Assembly: GCA_002633005.1 (NCBI GenBank)
Contig: NMRA01000240.1
Span: 480,690-507,532, forward strand
Length of the DNA stretch: 26,843 nt
Origin: Phoronis australis
Taxonomy: Eukaryota; Phoronida; Phoronidae
Reading direction: 5' to 3'
This document shows positions 12,401 through 20,524 of the stretch, piece by piece. The notes under the pieces were generated by a model, which was given only the letters and a program-made list of their open reading frames with translations, was not told the origin of the DNA and made no database searches. A program made the position numbers and the translations under genes. Each line of letters begins with the position of its first letter. Position 1 is the stretch's first letter.

Positions 12401-15400
12401 GTTCAATGCCATTTAGCCATGGCAGTCATTTTGTTGGTGCACCACCAGTGGTCCATGACTCAAGATAGAACTGAATTTGGCCTTACACTCCACATAACTA
12501 TTTCTGAACAATAATTTTAATTTACTTCAGCAAAAGTACAAAGCAGCTGAGAATATACCCACAACTGCTACTTGTTGAGAAAATTTTGTACAAATTATTT
12601 CCAGACAGTGATGACAATAATTACATGGCTAAAACCTTTATTTAGTAATTGTCAAGTTGGACCAAATAGGTGACTTAGGTGTTAAGTCACTTTTCATAGA
12701 ACAGAATCCAGGAACACAGATTTTGAAAATTTCGAATTCGATTCTGGCAATTTTAAAGAAATTTGATTACATATTGAGAGAGCATCTTCATTTGGTAAAA
12801 AGTTGGTTTACAATCAAGTTCCTTTCATGAAGTTTATAGCTGAAAAGCAGAGGAAATAGTCTTTAAAAGAATTATTTTTATGCTTCTAGAGCAGTTTAGC
12901 CCATTCTCTTTTGTGGAATTTTGCATCAACCAAGACAAAACATTTCAAGGCGATGACAAACTTACTGACAAATGGCTCCACCCAAGGCTTTAGGTTCAAT
13001 TTCCCAACACTTGCGGCAGCATTGTAGTAGAATACAGGATCTGCAAAAATAAGCTCATTTATACATCAATGTTATAAAAAAATGCATTATGTGGCGCTGT
13101 TGGCTGCACACCATTGATATAAGATGCTTATAACCACCAATTTCATTTCAAAAACCTCATAAAACACTCCCACTACTCGATTAGCTTTCAAATTAAAACA
13201 CACGCAAACAATACCTAATGACCAATTAATTACCTGATTTCATGTTACAAGCATTTATTCGTCAAAGCATATTGCGTAAAATTGGGACAACCAATCACAG
13301 CATTAGTCATTTCCTTTGTATTTAGAGTGAAAAGTCGGGAGATATTACAGCTCGATTTCCTGTGGTTTATGGCTCAGTAAAGGATGGTGGGAGATTCCAT
13401 TCATAGTGGTTGTTACAACTCAGTATTTGAGCACACTGCACTTTTTTCATTTTCTGCAAAACACCAGAGATGCACATAATGTGGTTAAAATTTGTATAAA
13501 ATACGTGTGTTGCTGGACATAACACACTGGTGCTGGTTAAGTTCACAGGTCACAATCGTGTCCGCAAAGCTAAGAAATTTTCAATTAAAGTCACTGTTCT
13601 TCTATTTTCTTCATTTTGGGATATGCAGTGCTACAAAGGAAGGTTTAATATGGCAGTGATCATAGCTGAGTCGAAAAGTTGAATGTTTTGCAAGGCTTTG
13701 AAAATAAGATAAAATATTTGGCAAAACATAACATAGGCATGCACTTTCCCAATTTATGCAGCTTAAAAAGAAGTTGGGCACGGATGACTACTAAATATGA
13801 TTTTTTTAACTGTACAGTAACTTCTGTAAGGGAAGGATACTCAGGATAAATAGCCATCTTGATACAAAACTGATAATACATCTGGCATTCTTTTGGCAGT
13901 GTGGTAGTCATTGTATAGTTTAAAAGTGAGTTGTGATTAAAACTACGCTTAGCAAATAACATAACAGTCGCTTGGAGTGTGTCATCTTTCGGAAAGTGAT
14001 TTGATGGCATACCCAAAGTACGCGAGAGACGATAATGAGTACACCCCGGAAGGCATCAATCATGCAGCATGTTGACTGACTCGTAAACAAACACAAAGAA
14101 CGACCTAACTTATCACAACCGAGGTAAAATAATGACTGACTTGAAAGCTCACATAGACAGACTATATGAAAAGAAAATGGCGTGGAAATTCTTAACCCCC
14201 TAAACGACACTTCCAGAGTAAGGCATGACTCATTTATAAAATTACGGGAAACCATTATTAAAGGAAAAATATGTCTGGCATAATCAAGGAACCGTTTTTT
14301 ACTAAAAATGACGTGAAAAATGGCTGCCTTCTTTTTTAAGTAAATACATACAGAATAAAACAATATGAAGCGGTAATCTGCCACCAAGAAAGATGACTGA
14401 ACTCTGGCCATGCCAAAAGTTGTCAATGTGCTCAGGCAGGAAATAGCTGAGGGACTCAACTGTGAGACCATGGAGAATAGAGGCGAACCATAGGAACAGA
14501 TAGCGTCCTCCACACCTGGCAGCTGTAACAAAAACAACAACTACAGATGAGACGGAATGATGACAAAGTATGCAAGATTTCTCAATTTAGACATATATTA
14601 AGTTGAACATAAGTCATCCAGTGTATAAAACATAGGAAAAATATAAATATGTACAGGTCTTACTTGAGAAAAAAACAGCAACTGCTGGCGAAACCTTGTC
14701 ATTTCCTTCACAAGAAAGTCCAGCACAGACTTATAATTTTTCCTATACCAGACATATAAGGTGCTTGAACTAAAATTTGTTACTACACAGACACTGGAAT
14801 CAGACAAAAAGTAAAGAGTGACATACACATGGAAGAACTCTACCATAATATGCACTAAACATTTTGGTCATGAAATTTTCTTGTAACAATGTCACATTCT
14901 TTTTAAGACCATTCAACTTCCAAACAAAAAAGTACAATTTGAGCTTTTTGGTAGATATTTTGTGCTTGGGTATCCCCTTGGGTGCGTAAACGAAACATCT
15001 GACCGCATGGGGGAAAGTGGTTCTCAAACATTATAAAAGTTCAAATTGTGCTTTTTTGTTTGGAAGTTGAATTGTCTTAAAAAGAATGTGACAACAGCCG
15101 AGAGAGCAAAATATCCACCCAAATTTGTTTGGCCTTCAAATGAGAGAACTTCCTCAAGTACAGTGAGTGAACTTCCCATCAGAGATCTGACATTACAACA
15201 GCGATATTTGGTTCTATTTAGGTTGCAATGTCACCAACACAAGGTAAACGTTATCGATTAGCTAACATCTGTTCAATGTTTAGTTGGAAATCTGATGTTT
15301 AGAACACTTTGGTTGGTCGTCACGATCACAAGACGTCAACGCAACATTAATGCCCTGACATTAGTTTGATTTTGGAATTCTGACATCCAGATGTCATAAC

Positions 15401-15992
15401 TTTTGCTCATCTTGAACACCACACACTTTACAATCCATCCCAACACAAACTATGACATTGGAAAAAATCATAAATTTGTCAATCTTCAAATGTAACACTG
15501 ACACACACGTTGACAAAATGTAATTATAGTGACTGTCAAGTTTAGTCTGCAAATTTGTATTCATTTGCAAAGGATAATCTCACTCGCTCAAAAAATCTCA
15601 AAATGATAAAATGTAAAACTGGGATCTTATAAAATTAAACACCCATACAATGCATATTAGGTCAAGGCAAAAAATCCAAATTTAAACTGAAATGAATCAA
15701 GATAGTAGACGTGAATTTTCATACTGAAGCAGTCAGTGAAATCATTTCAGTCCGTAGTGCTATTTTGTGTAATTAGAAATAAAGGGTTGCCCCCCAAAAA
15801 ACATGAACCAAGACAAAAGTTTTCAAAGATAGTGCAGTGTGGACTAAAATTTTTTTGTGCTCTGGCCTGTGACTTACCGTGTTTTAGTGACAGAAGTGCA
15901 AGCACATAAGTCACATATTCGAGACCTAAATATGTTGGTTGTTCTTCATAAATTTCTCTGGGATCTCGAAAGGAAACAATCCAGTTTGCAAA
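3199..15992 (-). CDS. Seven-exon gene for an uncharacterised multi-pass membrane protein (5' end incomplete)
   Basis: Exons on the minus strand are 15992-15878, 14522-14352, 13040-12966, 7765-7543, 7054-6864, 6218-6055 and 3438-3199. All introns are GT-AG and all phases match (0,1,1,1,2,1,0), giving 1179 bases, which is 392 residues and a stop. The product has about eight or nine hydrophobic stretches separated by short polar loops rich in W, Y, H and D, including DVPFDIMGIK and HDTDPNIYDRHYWVPW. This density of aromatic and charged residues suggests strong conservation. I believe it belongs to a metazoan family of unknown function, but I cannot give a name or accession. The tail ends KEKSK, which fits the KxKxx ER-retrieval pattern, so an ER or early secretory location is inferred. 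The first exon here starts in phase 0 without a clear start codon, so upstream coding sequence is missing. The gene model is solid; the function is unknown. Confidence 0.85.
3641..5005 (+). repeat. 55-bp satellite array, interrupted by an inserted element
   Basis: The unit is about AGGTTACCTCTGAAATCAAG, then ACAAACTCAATGAGAGCATA, then CCTGTAGCCAGGGGC. AGGTT starts fall at 3641, 3696, 3751, 3806, 3861, 3919, 3974, 4029, 4084, 4900 and 4955, mostly 55 bases apart. There are about eleven copies with scattered substitutions. The array lies in the last intron of the membrane protein gene. Removing 4093-4853 restores exact 55-base spacing, which shows the array is older than the insertion. Confidence 0.9.
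4093..4846. mobile_element. 754-bp non-autonomous DNA element with ~45-bp terminal inverted repeats
   Basis: The left end reads GCAAAAGGTACCCACTCATC, then CAAGGCTTTACCGC. The right end at 4800-4845 is its reverse complement, with about 4 mismatches in 47. The insertion is flanked by a 7-base direct repeat GTTACCT (4086-4092 and 4847-4853), which is the target-site duplication. An 8-base duplication with one mismatch is also possible. The inside is AT-rich without a transposase, and a small hairpin CGCTAAC-ACTA-GTTAGCG lies at 4161-4178. The superfamily is uncertain: the target length fits hAT-like or P-like elements, but the termini do not decide it. Confidence 0.85.
5006..6054. repeat. Intron sequence with two diverged repeat copies
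   Basis: About 5340-5530 and 5760-5960 share a diverged pattern: TTTCATG(A/G)AAATcCA, then AGATACA(G/T)AG(A/G)CAAACGT, then GGGATGCA-like pieces, spaced about 420 bases. These resemble the diverged repeats at 10.5-11.8 kb. No gene is seen. The evidence is by eye only. Confidence 0.35.
6055..6218 (-). CDS. Membrane protein gene, exon F
   Basis: Acceptor ACTTGTAG, donor CAG-GTAACT, phase 1 in and phase 0 out. It encodes a membrane segment (DELGILALIHYVFYILLVVF) and a polar loop with ARPESQRSTGLHETVGSC and TSPVYTAFGQ. The 12-bp tandem array starts 58 bases upstream of this acceptor. Because the array is a multiple of three and has no stop in one minus-strand frame, the reading frame continues through it, but the splice junction with exon E shows it is intronic. 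Confidence 0.85.
6277..6432 (+). repeat. 12-bp tandem array, 13 copies
   Basis: The unit CTTACTACATTG repeats 13 times over exactly 156 bases. One copy differs (CTTAATACATTG at 6349-6360). It is intronic in the membrane protein gene, just upstream of the exon F acceptor. The open frames through it (CSKQ on minus, LLHC on plus) are artefacts of the period being a multiple of three. Confidence 0.95.
6433..6863. other. Remainder of intron between exons E and F
   Basis: AT-rich intron sequence. I see no gene, repeat or regulatory motif. Confidence 0.4.
6864..7054 (-). CDS. Membrane protein gene, exon E
   Basis: Acceptor TTTGTAG preceding ATTAGG, donor GTGAGA. The phase-2 entry adds A to GG, giving Gly at the join, and the exon exits in phase 1. 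An alternative AG four bases downstream would break the frame. It encodes a hydrophobic segment (TELACTVVTGLFSMPGGILLFL), a loop with PNYHPLHDNLGIHTK, and another segment (YCVFLLFAIYMVIIYFGW) ending TTTEAS. The loop again carries several His and Asp residues. Confidence 0.85.
7055..7542. other. Intron between exons D and E
   Basis: A 488-base AT-rich intron with normal borders (GTAATG ... TTTGTAG). Nothing else is recognised in it. Confidence 0.5.
7543..7765 (-). CDS. Membrane protein gene, exon D (most conserved-looking block)
   Basis: Acceptor TTTTTCAG, donor GTAATG, phase 1 in and phase 2 out. It encodes residues 121-194. It begins with a membrane segment (GLAVVLLDVPFDIMGIKLMWW), then a polar aromatic loop with HDTDPNIYDRHYWVPWTSYY, then a second segment (FHATFAAAFAFIFHG) ending SHRYLTQGAGKWQYR. 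This block is the best probe for the family. Many His, Asp and Trp residues fall at membrane edges, a pattern seen in integral membrane enzymes, but no known catalytic motif is recognised. Confidence 0.9.
7925..8142. mobile_element. Short MITE-like element, 218 bp
   Basis: The left end CAGAGGCGGATCTACA pairs with the right end TGTAGATCTGCCACTG (two mismatches in 16). The termini CAG(A/T)GGCGGATC are a familiar type for hAT-like MITEs in marine animals. Flanks TTTTAAT and TTTAGTAT suggest a decayed 8-base target duplication. There is no coding capacity. Confidence 0.6.
8513..8690 (+). repeat. Dispersed repeat, left part (copy 1)
   Basis: This stretch matches the left half of 13980-14337: GCCATCTTTC, CATACCCAAAGT, GAGACGATAATGAGTA, TGACTGACTCGTAAACAAAC, AACTTATCACAACC. 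It stops near 8690, and the matching right half is found 1.6 kb away at 10325. The two probably are the ends of one longer element. Confidence 0.65.
8884..9362 (+). pseudogene. Broken DDE_Tnp_4-type transposase (Harbinger/IS4EU/ISL2EU-like) fragment
   Basis: Three consecutive plus-strand frames carry one transposase. Frame 1 (8884-8997) reads TYSQYKSHTTPKYIV and ISKAFGG and ends in TGA. Frame 2 (about 8975-9283) reads DKYIVEKLVFHEYLLPKDKV, then IADRCFTIDELLF, AFTKGKSHLTEKD and RIHVEHAIR. Frame 3 (9279-9362) reads DNYLIVCAELLNLRADL and a stop. The Asp of ADRCF (9062) and the Glu of HVEHAIR (9203) match the second and third acidic residues of the DDE_Tnp_4 catalytic core. The usual DRGF Gly is Cys here. 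The two frameshifts make it inactive. The N-terminal half is not found. It lies in an intron of the minus-strand gene. Confidence 0.8.
9363..10324. other. Sequence between transposase remnant and right part of the dispersed repeat
   Basis: Nothing firmly recognised. A 106-codon minus-strand open frame (9880-9560) lies here and could be a second gene of the element, but no domain is visible. Confidence 0.3.
10325..10497 (+). repeat. Dispersed repeat, right part (copy 1)
   Basis: It matches the right half of 13980-14337: AAAATGGCG, GGAAATTCTTAAC, CCCTAAAC, AGTAAGGCATGACT, AAAATTACGGGAA, AAAAATATGTCTGG, GTTGCCTTCT. Same orientation as the left part at 8513-8690. Confidence 0.7.
10501..11830 (+). 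repeat. Diverged long-unit tandem repeat, about seven units
   Basis: Recurring blocks are CAAAATGGCC(A/G)CTAGGAGG, GCTACAGTGGTTGAAT, AAAAATTTAATGGTGCC, and GTTTCAATGAAAT followed by TCTTTAGATATCAT. The GGTGCC-type block appears near 10634, 10790, 10972, 11108, 11289, 11452 and 11630, about 130-190 bases apart with a hint of alternation. Units are heavily diverged, so the array is old. Position 11308-11333 inside it is a CA microsatellite. Part of the large intron C-D. Confidence 0.7.
11308..11333 (+). repeat. CA dinucleotide microsatellite
   Basis: About 13 uninterrupted CA units, inside one unit of the diverged repeat. Confidence 0.95.
11901..12140 (+). repeat. 40-bp tandem array, six copies, nearly identical
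   Basis: The unit is CTGAGCACCACAAACACCAT followed by GGGTCAAGGGGTGCTTGTCA. Copies start at 11901, 11941, 11981, 12021, 12061 and 12101. The first two have TCTAGG instead of TCAAGG, and the first begins CAGAGC. The lack of other changes means recent amplification or homogenisation. Confidence 0.95.
12141..12965. other. Intron sequence upstream of exon D side array
   Basis: AT-rich, with no gene or repeat recognised. Confidence 0.4.
12966..13040 (-). CDS. Membrane protein gene, exon C (75 bp)
   Basis: This small exon was found by phase matching. It has a TTTTGCAG acceptor and a GTAAG donor. It supplies the end of the hydrophobic segment begun in exon B (PVFYYNAAASVGKL) and then NLKPWVEPFV. 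The split codon T+AT gives Tyr at the entry and A+CT gives Thr at the exit, so the joined protein reads LFY-PVFYYN and PFVT-GLAVV without a break. It keeps the frame if included (75 bases, a multiple of 3), so skipping would remove 25 residues in frame. Confidence 0.8.
13041..13979. other. Intron between exons B and C, unannotated part
   Basis: AT-rich intron sequence. A 118-codon minus-strand open frame (14016-13660) overlaps the repeat boundary and has no recognisable content. Confidence 0.4.
13980..14337 (+). mobile_element. Short copy of the dispersed repeat (copy 2), likely internally deleted element
   Basis: This 358-base block contains, joined together, both pieces that are 1.6 kb apart in copy 1 (8513-8690 and 10325-10497). 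Copy 1 encloses a transposase remnant, so copy 2 looks like a non-autonomous deletion form. No clear terminal inverted repeats could be seen, so exact ends are uncertain. Its right end lies about 14 bases from the exon B donor. Confidence 0.6.
14352..14522 (-). CDS. Membrane protein gene, exon B
   Basis: Flanked by a TTACAG acceptor and a GTATGT donor, phase 1 in and phase 1 out. It encodes residues 39-95: a short basic/Cys/Gly piece (ARCGGR), a membrane segment (YLFLWFASILHGLTVESL), an acidic/aromatic loop (PEHIDNFWHGQ), and a second hydrophobic stretch (VIFLGGRLPLHIVLF). The loop pattern with His, Trp and Glu looks conserved and could contain metal- or substrate-binding residues, but that is only inference. 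The donor lies about 14 bases from the end of a dispersed repeat copy in the next intron. Confidence 0.85.
14523..14890. other. Intron sequence between exons A and B
   Basis: AT-rich, no gene recognised. Confidence 0.4.
14891..15092. repeat. Long inverted repeat with 52-base arms
   Basis: The arm at 14891-14942 (GTCACATTCTTTTTAAGACC...) is the reverse complement of 15041-15092 with two mismatches in 52. The spacer is 98 bases. RNA from either strand through this intron could fold into a long hairpin. It may be a foldback element; no target duplication was clear. Confidence 0.85.
15093..15877. other. Intron sequence next to exon A
   Basis: No gene or element recognised. AT-rich. Confidence 0.4.
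15878..15992 (-). CDS. Membrane protein gene, exon A (first one supported)
   Basis: The exon opens after a TTTCAG acceptor and ends in CAC G followed by the donor GTAAGT. It encodes residues 1-38 of the model: FANWIVSF, then a polar stretch with RDPREIYEEQP, then the start of a hydrophobic segment (YLGLEYVTYVLALLSL). The donor leaves phase 1, and the next exon supplies CT to make Ala. The frame stays open upstream of the acceptor for about 80 bases, including an in-frame ATG, but the strong acceptor and the FANWIV block argue for a spliced join. No exon upstream could be fixed. Confidence 0.8.
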
Positions 15993-18065
15993 CTGAAATT
16001 TGAAGCAAGAATAAGTTGTTAGCCAGTAAAACATTTTTAAATAACAAGGATGGACAATCTCATACGACAAACACTTGGCTGCAGACGGAGGTTCTGGAAA
16101 ATCATAAAATATGCGACTGAATCATTTCTTTCAAAAATGGATGTTTAAGACTTTTGATTTATCCATTGGTCACCTGATTTCATTGACAAAGCTAGCTTAA
16201 ATGCATCCAAGAGAGATCTGTGAATGAGCAACTGCATGACATGATCTCAAGAATATGAGCTATCAGTTCAATAATACTACAATAGAAGCTTACGAGCAAA
16301 AAAACAACATGAAGAAATCAAACAATAAATTTATGCTTTCCTACTGTATACCAGCCAGACTCCATCAGGAAATAAAAACTGCAGCCAAGTCTCAGAGCTG
16401 AAATCCTGTCTTATTTGGCAATCCAATTACTCATCTCTGTTGTTAACAAGAGATCTTGAATCTAAAACACAGGACTGGCAATGGTTATACTAGATGACCA
16501 ATGAGTTGACACTATTTACATGATACAAACAATCAAACCTTTTGAAGCTACCTCCCATAACAGCATGTTTTTTTAAACTGTGCCAATACAACCCTCATAC
16601 AACTCATGAGCAAAATGTCTGGCCCACTTTGGTATGCAATAATCAACATTTTGAAAATATATCTTGAAGTGCTTAATGAAGAAAGTAAAAAAAAAATATG
16701 AGATTGAAAATTGAATGTCGTACCAGAAGGCTGTTAGACAGTTTTGACATTTGACCTCTGGTTTGACCTTCAAAATGACCCCACATCAACAAAAAACAAA
16801 ACATCAGAAATAGACTCCCCATCACAGAAAATGGTACACATAGTGTATTACATGACCCTGTAAGTCATCAACTTGAAACAAAACAAAGTGTGCCAAAATT
16901 CAAAATGGCACCATCCACCAGTTTGAAAATTTTGCAAACAATGGTTGAAAGTTGCACAAAGTGCAACCAAGCTAATATTGTTCTCCTGATCATACTTAAT
17001 ATATGTCAACAAAATAACTGCACAGTAATCAGCATTGCATGTTTCACTATGGGCGCTAGTAGGCTATTCTTGACATACGCAACCATAATTACATACTCGA
17101 ATTGTTATGTTAACACCTTTTCCTGCTTATTGGTGTTTTTCCATATTTTCCCTAATTCCATTTCACATGCAAAAAGAAAAACAACATGCAGAGCCTTTCT
17201 GATATTTACTCAGACACTGCAGCATACTAGACCCACTTGATGCTCCATAATTTGCATTTTGGAATGCTAAGGCAACTATGCACGATTTCAAGTGATTCGT
17301 TTGTGGCCTTGAAAATTGTAAATAAAAAAGGCGCAGTTTTCTGACTTGACAAGTACATGCTTGCTCCACATGTTCTTAGGTGAGTGAGCCTCTGCAGCGT
17401 CATTCTTGCATGTGGACCAATGGACCAAAGAACAATTGCCCGCAAGTGAGCAACTCCAAGGACCTGGGATTGTGGCAGGCAGTATAATGTGTATAATAGG
17501 GTTGGTGCCAGTGCATGTTTCAATTTTCTGGTATGGATTTGGGACACTTTTTCACCATTTTGATATAAATTTTGGTTGTCAGTTCAGATTAAGTGGGTAT
17601 AAAAATGCGAGTGAAAGGCAAGTACTTCACAAATATGCAATGGGATATCTTACTAGCGTATGCATCACCCTAGAGCAAAATGAATGGAAGGAACTGGGGT
17701 GTAGACATAACTGCAAAATTTGCAGCTGTCTCCCTCCATAGAGACATTGTCGATTTTTACCTTAAACTTGTTAGATAGAATATTGTTATGTTTATGTATA
17801 CTAACCTTAAATTTTGCATTTAGCATCAGTGTACCAATGATTGACAATATACCCACGATTGACACCCTTACAATTTTCCTTTCATGTACAAGTATTTAAT
17901 GGTCCTACCTGATACACTGAATTCTGTTCAAGTGTCAGATGCAAACACCTTGCACTGAACTAGCGACATAAGTTCAAAATCTTGTTTTTTGAACACAGAG
18001 CAGCAGCATCAGATACCAGAGAAGTTTGTACTCTTGAAATTTTGAAAATTTGAATCAATATTCGA
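15993..18065. other. Upstream intron or intergenic stretch
   Basis: About 2 kb with only short open frames of no recognisable content. I looked for an upstream exon of the membrane protein gene and could not support one. Confidence 0.35.
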
Positions 18066-18187
18066 AGACATATGATGAGGACAACTATATTCATTTTGAA
18101 TTAACATATTTATATATTTAATTGTAACTCACTGATCTCTCATAAATCCAACTATGAAGGCAGCCACCTATCCCTATCTACATAACA
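18066..18187 (-). repeat. 3' LTR of the Ty3/gypsy element
   Basis: It aligns with 21484-21617 (shared ATATTTAATTGTAACTCACT, CTCATAAATCCAACTA, CTATCTACATAACA) with several substitutions and a small deletion. On the element strand it starts TGTTATGTAG. Confidence 0.75.
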
Positions 18188-18528
18188 CTATTCCAGAGCG
18201 GGTTCTAACTTCGGCTCCATCATTCTGCTCCCCTACAGATTCACTGTCAGGATCTTTGATAAGAGCACATTTTGCCTGTACGCATGTACATGTTTCCATT
18301 CGCTGTAAGCAGTGGTGGGTCACTGTGATCTTGGGTCACGTCTTCCTTTATACCTTCATCCAGACTGCGGATGGGTCGCAGGTGACATCTATTGAGGTGT
18401 ATGTCTCGACCACCCTGGGTGTGTAGCAAGTAGCAACAGTCATCGTGACTAACAATTTTTGCTGGAGACCACTGCTCGTTTCCATGATCCAGAACGCGGA
18501 ATATACTTTCCTAATAATTGGGGAACCA

Positions 18529-19033
18529 TTATCCATCAATTTCTTTGGGTGCCCCTAGCATACTGAATGCCTCTTTCGTAGCTTTAATGACAATGTCGCT
18601 TGAAGTGGAGGAGAGTTCTTTCATAAATGGGTAACGGCTGAAGTAATATGAAATAAGCAAGTAGTGGCGATGGTTAACTTCAAACAGATTACCCCCAACT
18701 TTTAACCACGGGGCACCAGAGCTCTCGTGCATGACCATAGGTTCTTTGGGTTGACAGTGCTCGAGTTCTTGGCAAAATACACACCATCGACAAACGTTTT
18801 CGATGGCGCTACTAATTCTCGGCCAGAAAATGCTTTCCCGAACCAGACGTCTTATCTGTGCCCTGGTGTCCTTCATGCAGTTGTTTGAAAATTTCACTCC
18901 TGGCGGTTTCCAGTATGACAACTTGTTTGCATTTTAGGACAATACCGAGACAGGTTGTCCCTGTATGTCCAGTAGTCTCGCAACTGCAGGTGAACATCTT
19001 GCTGTGTGGCTGGCCAACCAGTGAGGATGACAC
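18529..19033 (-). pseudogene. Ty3/gypsy integrase remnant
   Basis: One frame (19033-18812) gives ETARSEIFKQLHEGHQGTDK, the His pair of the zinc-binding domain. The next (18921-18529) gives CRWCVFCQELEHCQPKEPM, the Cys pair, followed by the start of the catalytic core (GGNLFEVNHRHYLLISYYFS). In related elements the core has Asp at the first and second acidic sites; here the second (normally in V-DYYSR) is missing, reading SYYFSR. Frameshift between the two frames. Non-functional. Confidence 0.8.
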
Positions 19034-19044
19034 ATCTGAGCTTA

Positions 19045-19419
19045 CTAAGGATCAAGTGATTGTTTGTTTCCGCTTAAATCAGATTCTGTCTTGCACCAGA
19101 AAAGTTCTGTAAGATTGAAGTAATGTTGACAGCATCTGTTGCTATTTACTATCGGCATAACTGTCAAGGTTGACCTCTCTGTGTTTGTTCTGATTTGGTA
19201 ATCTCGATAAGGCATCTGCCAGTATATGTCTTTTCGAGGGTGATAAAGGACAGAGAAGTTGCACCCCTGCACTTTAACCATCATCCGCTTGAGTCGCGGA
19301 GGCTGTGCATACAGGTTTTCGGAAGATCGTTTCCAAGGGCCTGTGGTGTGATAACTGTTAAGCGTGTGCCATACGGGTACTGTCAGAATTGCTGAATGCC
19401 CTGCATCACAGTCAAACAT
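19045..19419 (-). pseudogene. Ty3/gypsy RNase H C-terminal and spacer remnant
   Basis: The frame contains ENLYAQPPRLKRMMVKVQGC, then NFSVLYHPRKDIYWQMPYRD. This matches the conserved stretch after RNase H in Ty3/gypsy polyproteins (normally ending in a DALSR motif, here degraded to QMPYRD). Confidence 0.75.
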
Positions 19420-19436
19420 TCACATTACTATAATTG

Positions 19437-19600
19437 CCTTGCACTATCGTAGAGCATTGTTGGCGAAAGCTATCGGTTGTTCTTTTTGTATCAGAACTGC
19501 CCAAAGGCCCTTACTGGATGCATCCATTTCTTGCGTTGAAGGACAGAATGGGTCATAGTAGCTCAGTCCTGTTGTTTTAACTACCAGCTCACTCCATTCG
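19437..19600 (-). pseudogene. Ty3/gypsy RNase H N-terminal remnant
   Basis: The minus strand reads LSYYDPFCPSTQEMDASSKG, then LWAVLIQKEQPIAFANNAL and a stop. This is the start of the RNase H domain, with the first catalytic Asp in MDASS. Confidence 0.75.
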
Positions 19601-19719
19601 AATGGTGTGTCTTCAGCAAATTACGTAGGATTGACATGGGTTCCGAGAACCTGGGAAGGTGAGTAGACAGGAAAGTCACCATGCCAAGGAAGTGTTGGAG
19701 GGCATGTTGATGATGTCTT

Positions 19720-20157
19720 CTACTTTGGCATGATCAGGAAAGACGCTCTCGTTGGCATTCCGTTTGTCTTGACTATGCATTTGTTTTGAAAAACTGGATG
19801 AGCCGTATGTCGCCACAATGCAATATTGTAACTAATACCAACGCATCCTTCACACTGGTCTAAGATAGCATCCATACGACTATGAAAGATGTCTTCAGAG
19901 AGGCCAAAAGGCAGTGCCATGAAGCAGTATCTCCTAAATGGGGTGCAAAAAGTAGTGAGTACTTCCGAAGAGACTTCAGTCAGACACACCAATAAGCAGC
20001 TTTCGCATCTAACTTGGTTTGCAAATGTCGGTGTTACCACTTCAACTGTTGATATCGTGTGGGGCATCATTTCAAAGCTTGATTTAACCTCCTGGGGTCT
20101 AGACAGGCATGTAGACTGCCATCCTTCTTCACAATGTAGGTTAGGAATGAACACCAA
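19720..20157 (-). pseudogene. Ty3/gypsy reverse transcriptase remnant
   Basis: The frame carries FCTPFRRYCFMALPFGLSED, then IFHSRMDAILDQCEGCVGIS, then YNIALW. The LPFGL block is typical for RT, and the catalytic YxDD-type pair (expected GISDDI) is replaced by YN, so the active site is lost. The upstream fingers part is poor and interrupted. Confidence 0.8.
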
Positions 20158-20524
20158 TCGGTGTGGTGAGTGGCCTTTCTGATGATGCCTATTTCCTCCA
20201 TCTTCGCAAGCTCATCTTATTTTTGAGAGAAGATTGATGAAATGAGTGCGGGGTCGGTCAATATGTGGGTGTTGCATCATCTTTGAGATGTAACTCAGGA
20301 TCACAAAAAATTTTCCAATTGCAACATCATGCTGGAACGTGTCAAATGCTATATGACTAATTGTGATCGTGTAGCTAGATTTTGGAGTAAACAGCGTGGC
20401 TTCCGTCATCAGAATCGATGCTGTAGTTTTCTAGTCACTACGTGCTGATAATTTTGTTACTCTGACGTCTTTGGTTGTACAAAGCATAGCATTTATGGTG
20501 TTGGTTGGGGTTGACCTGAGGTCT

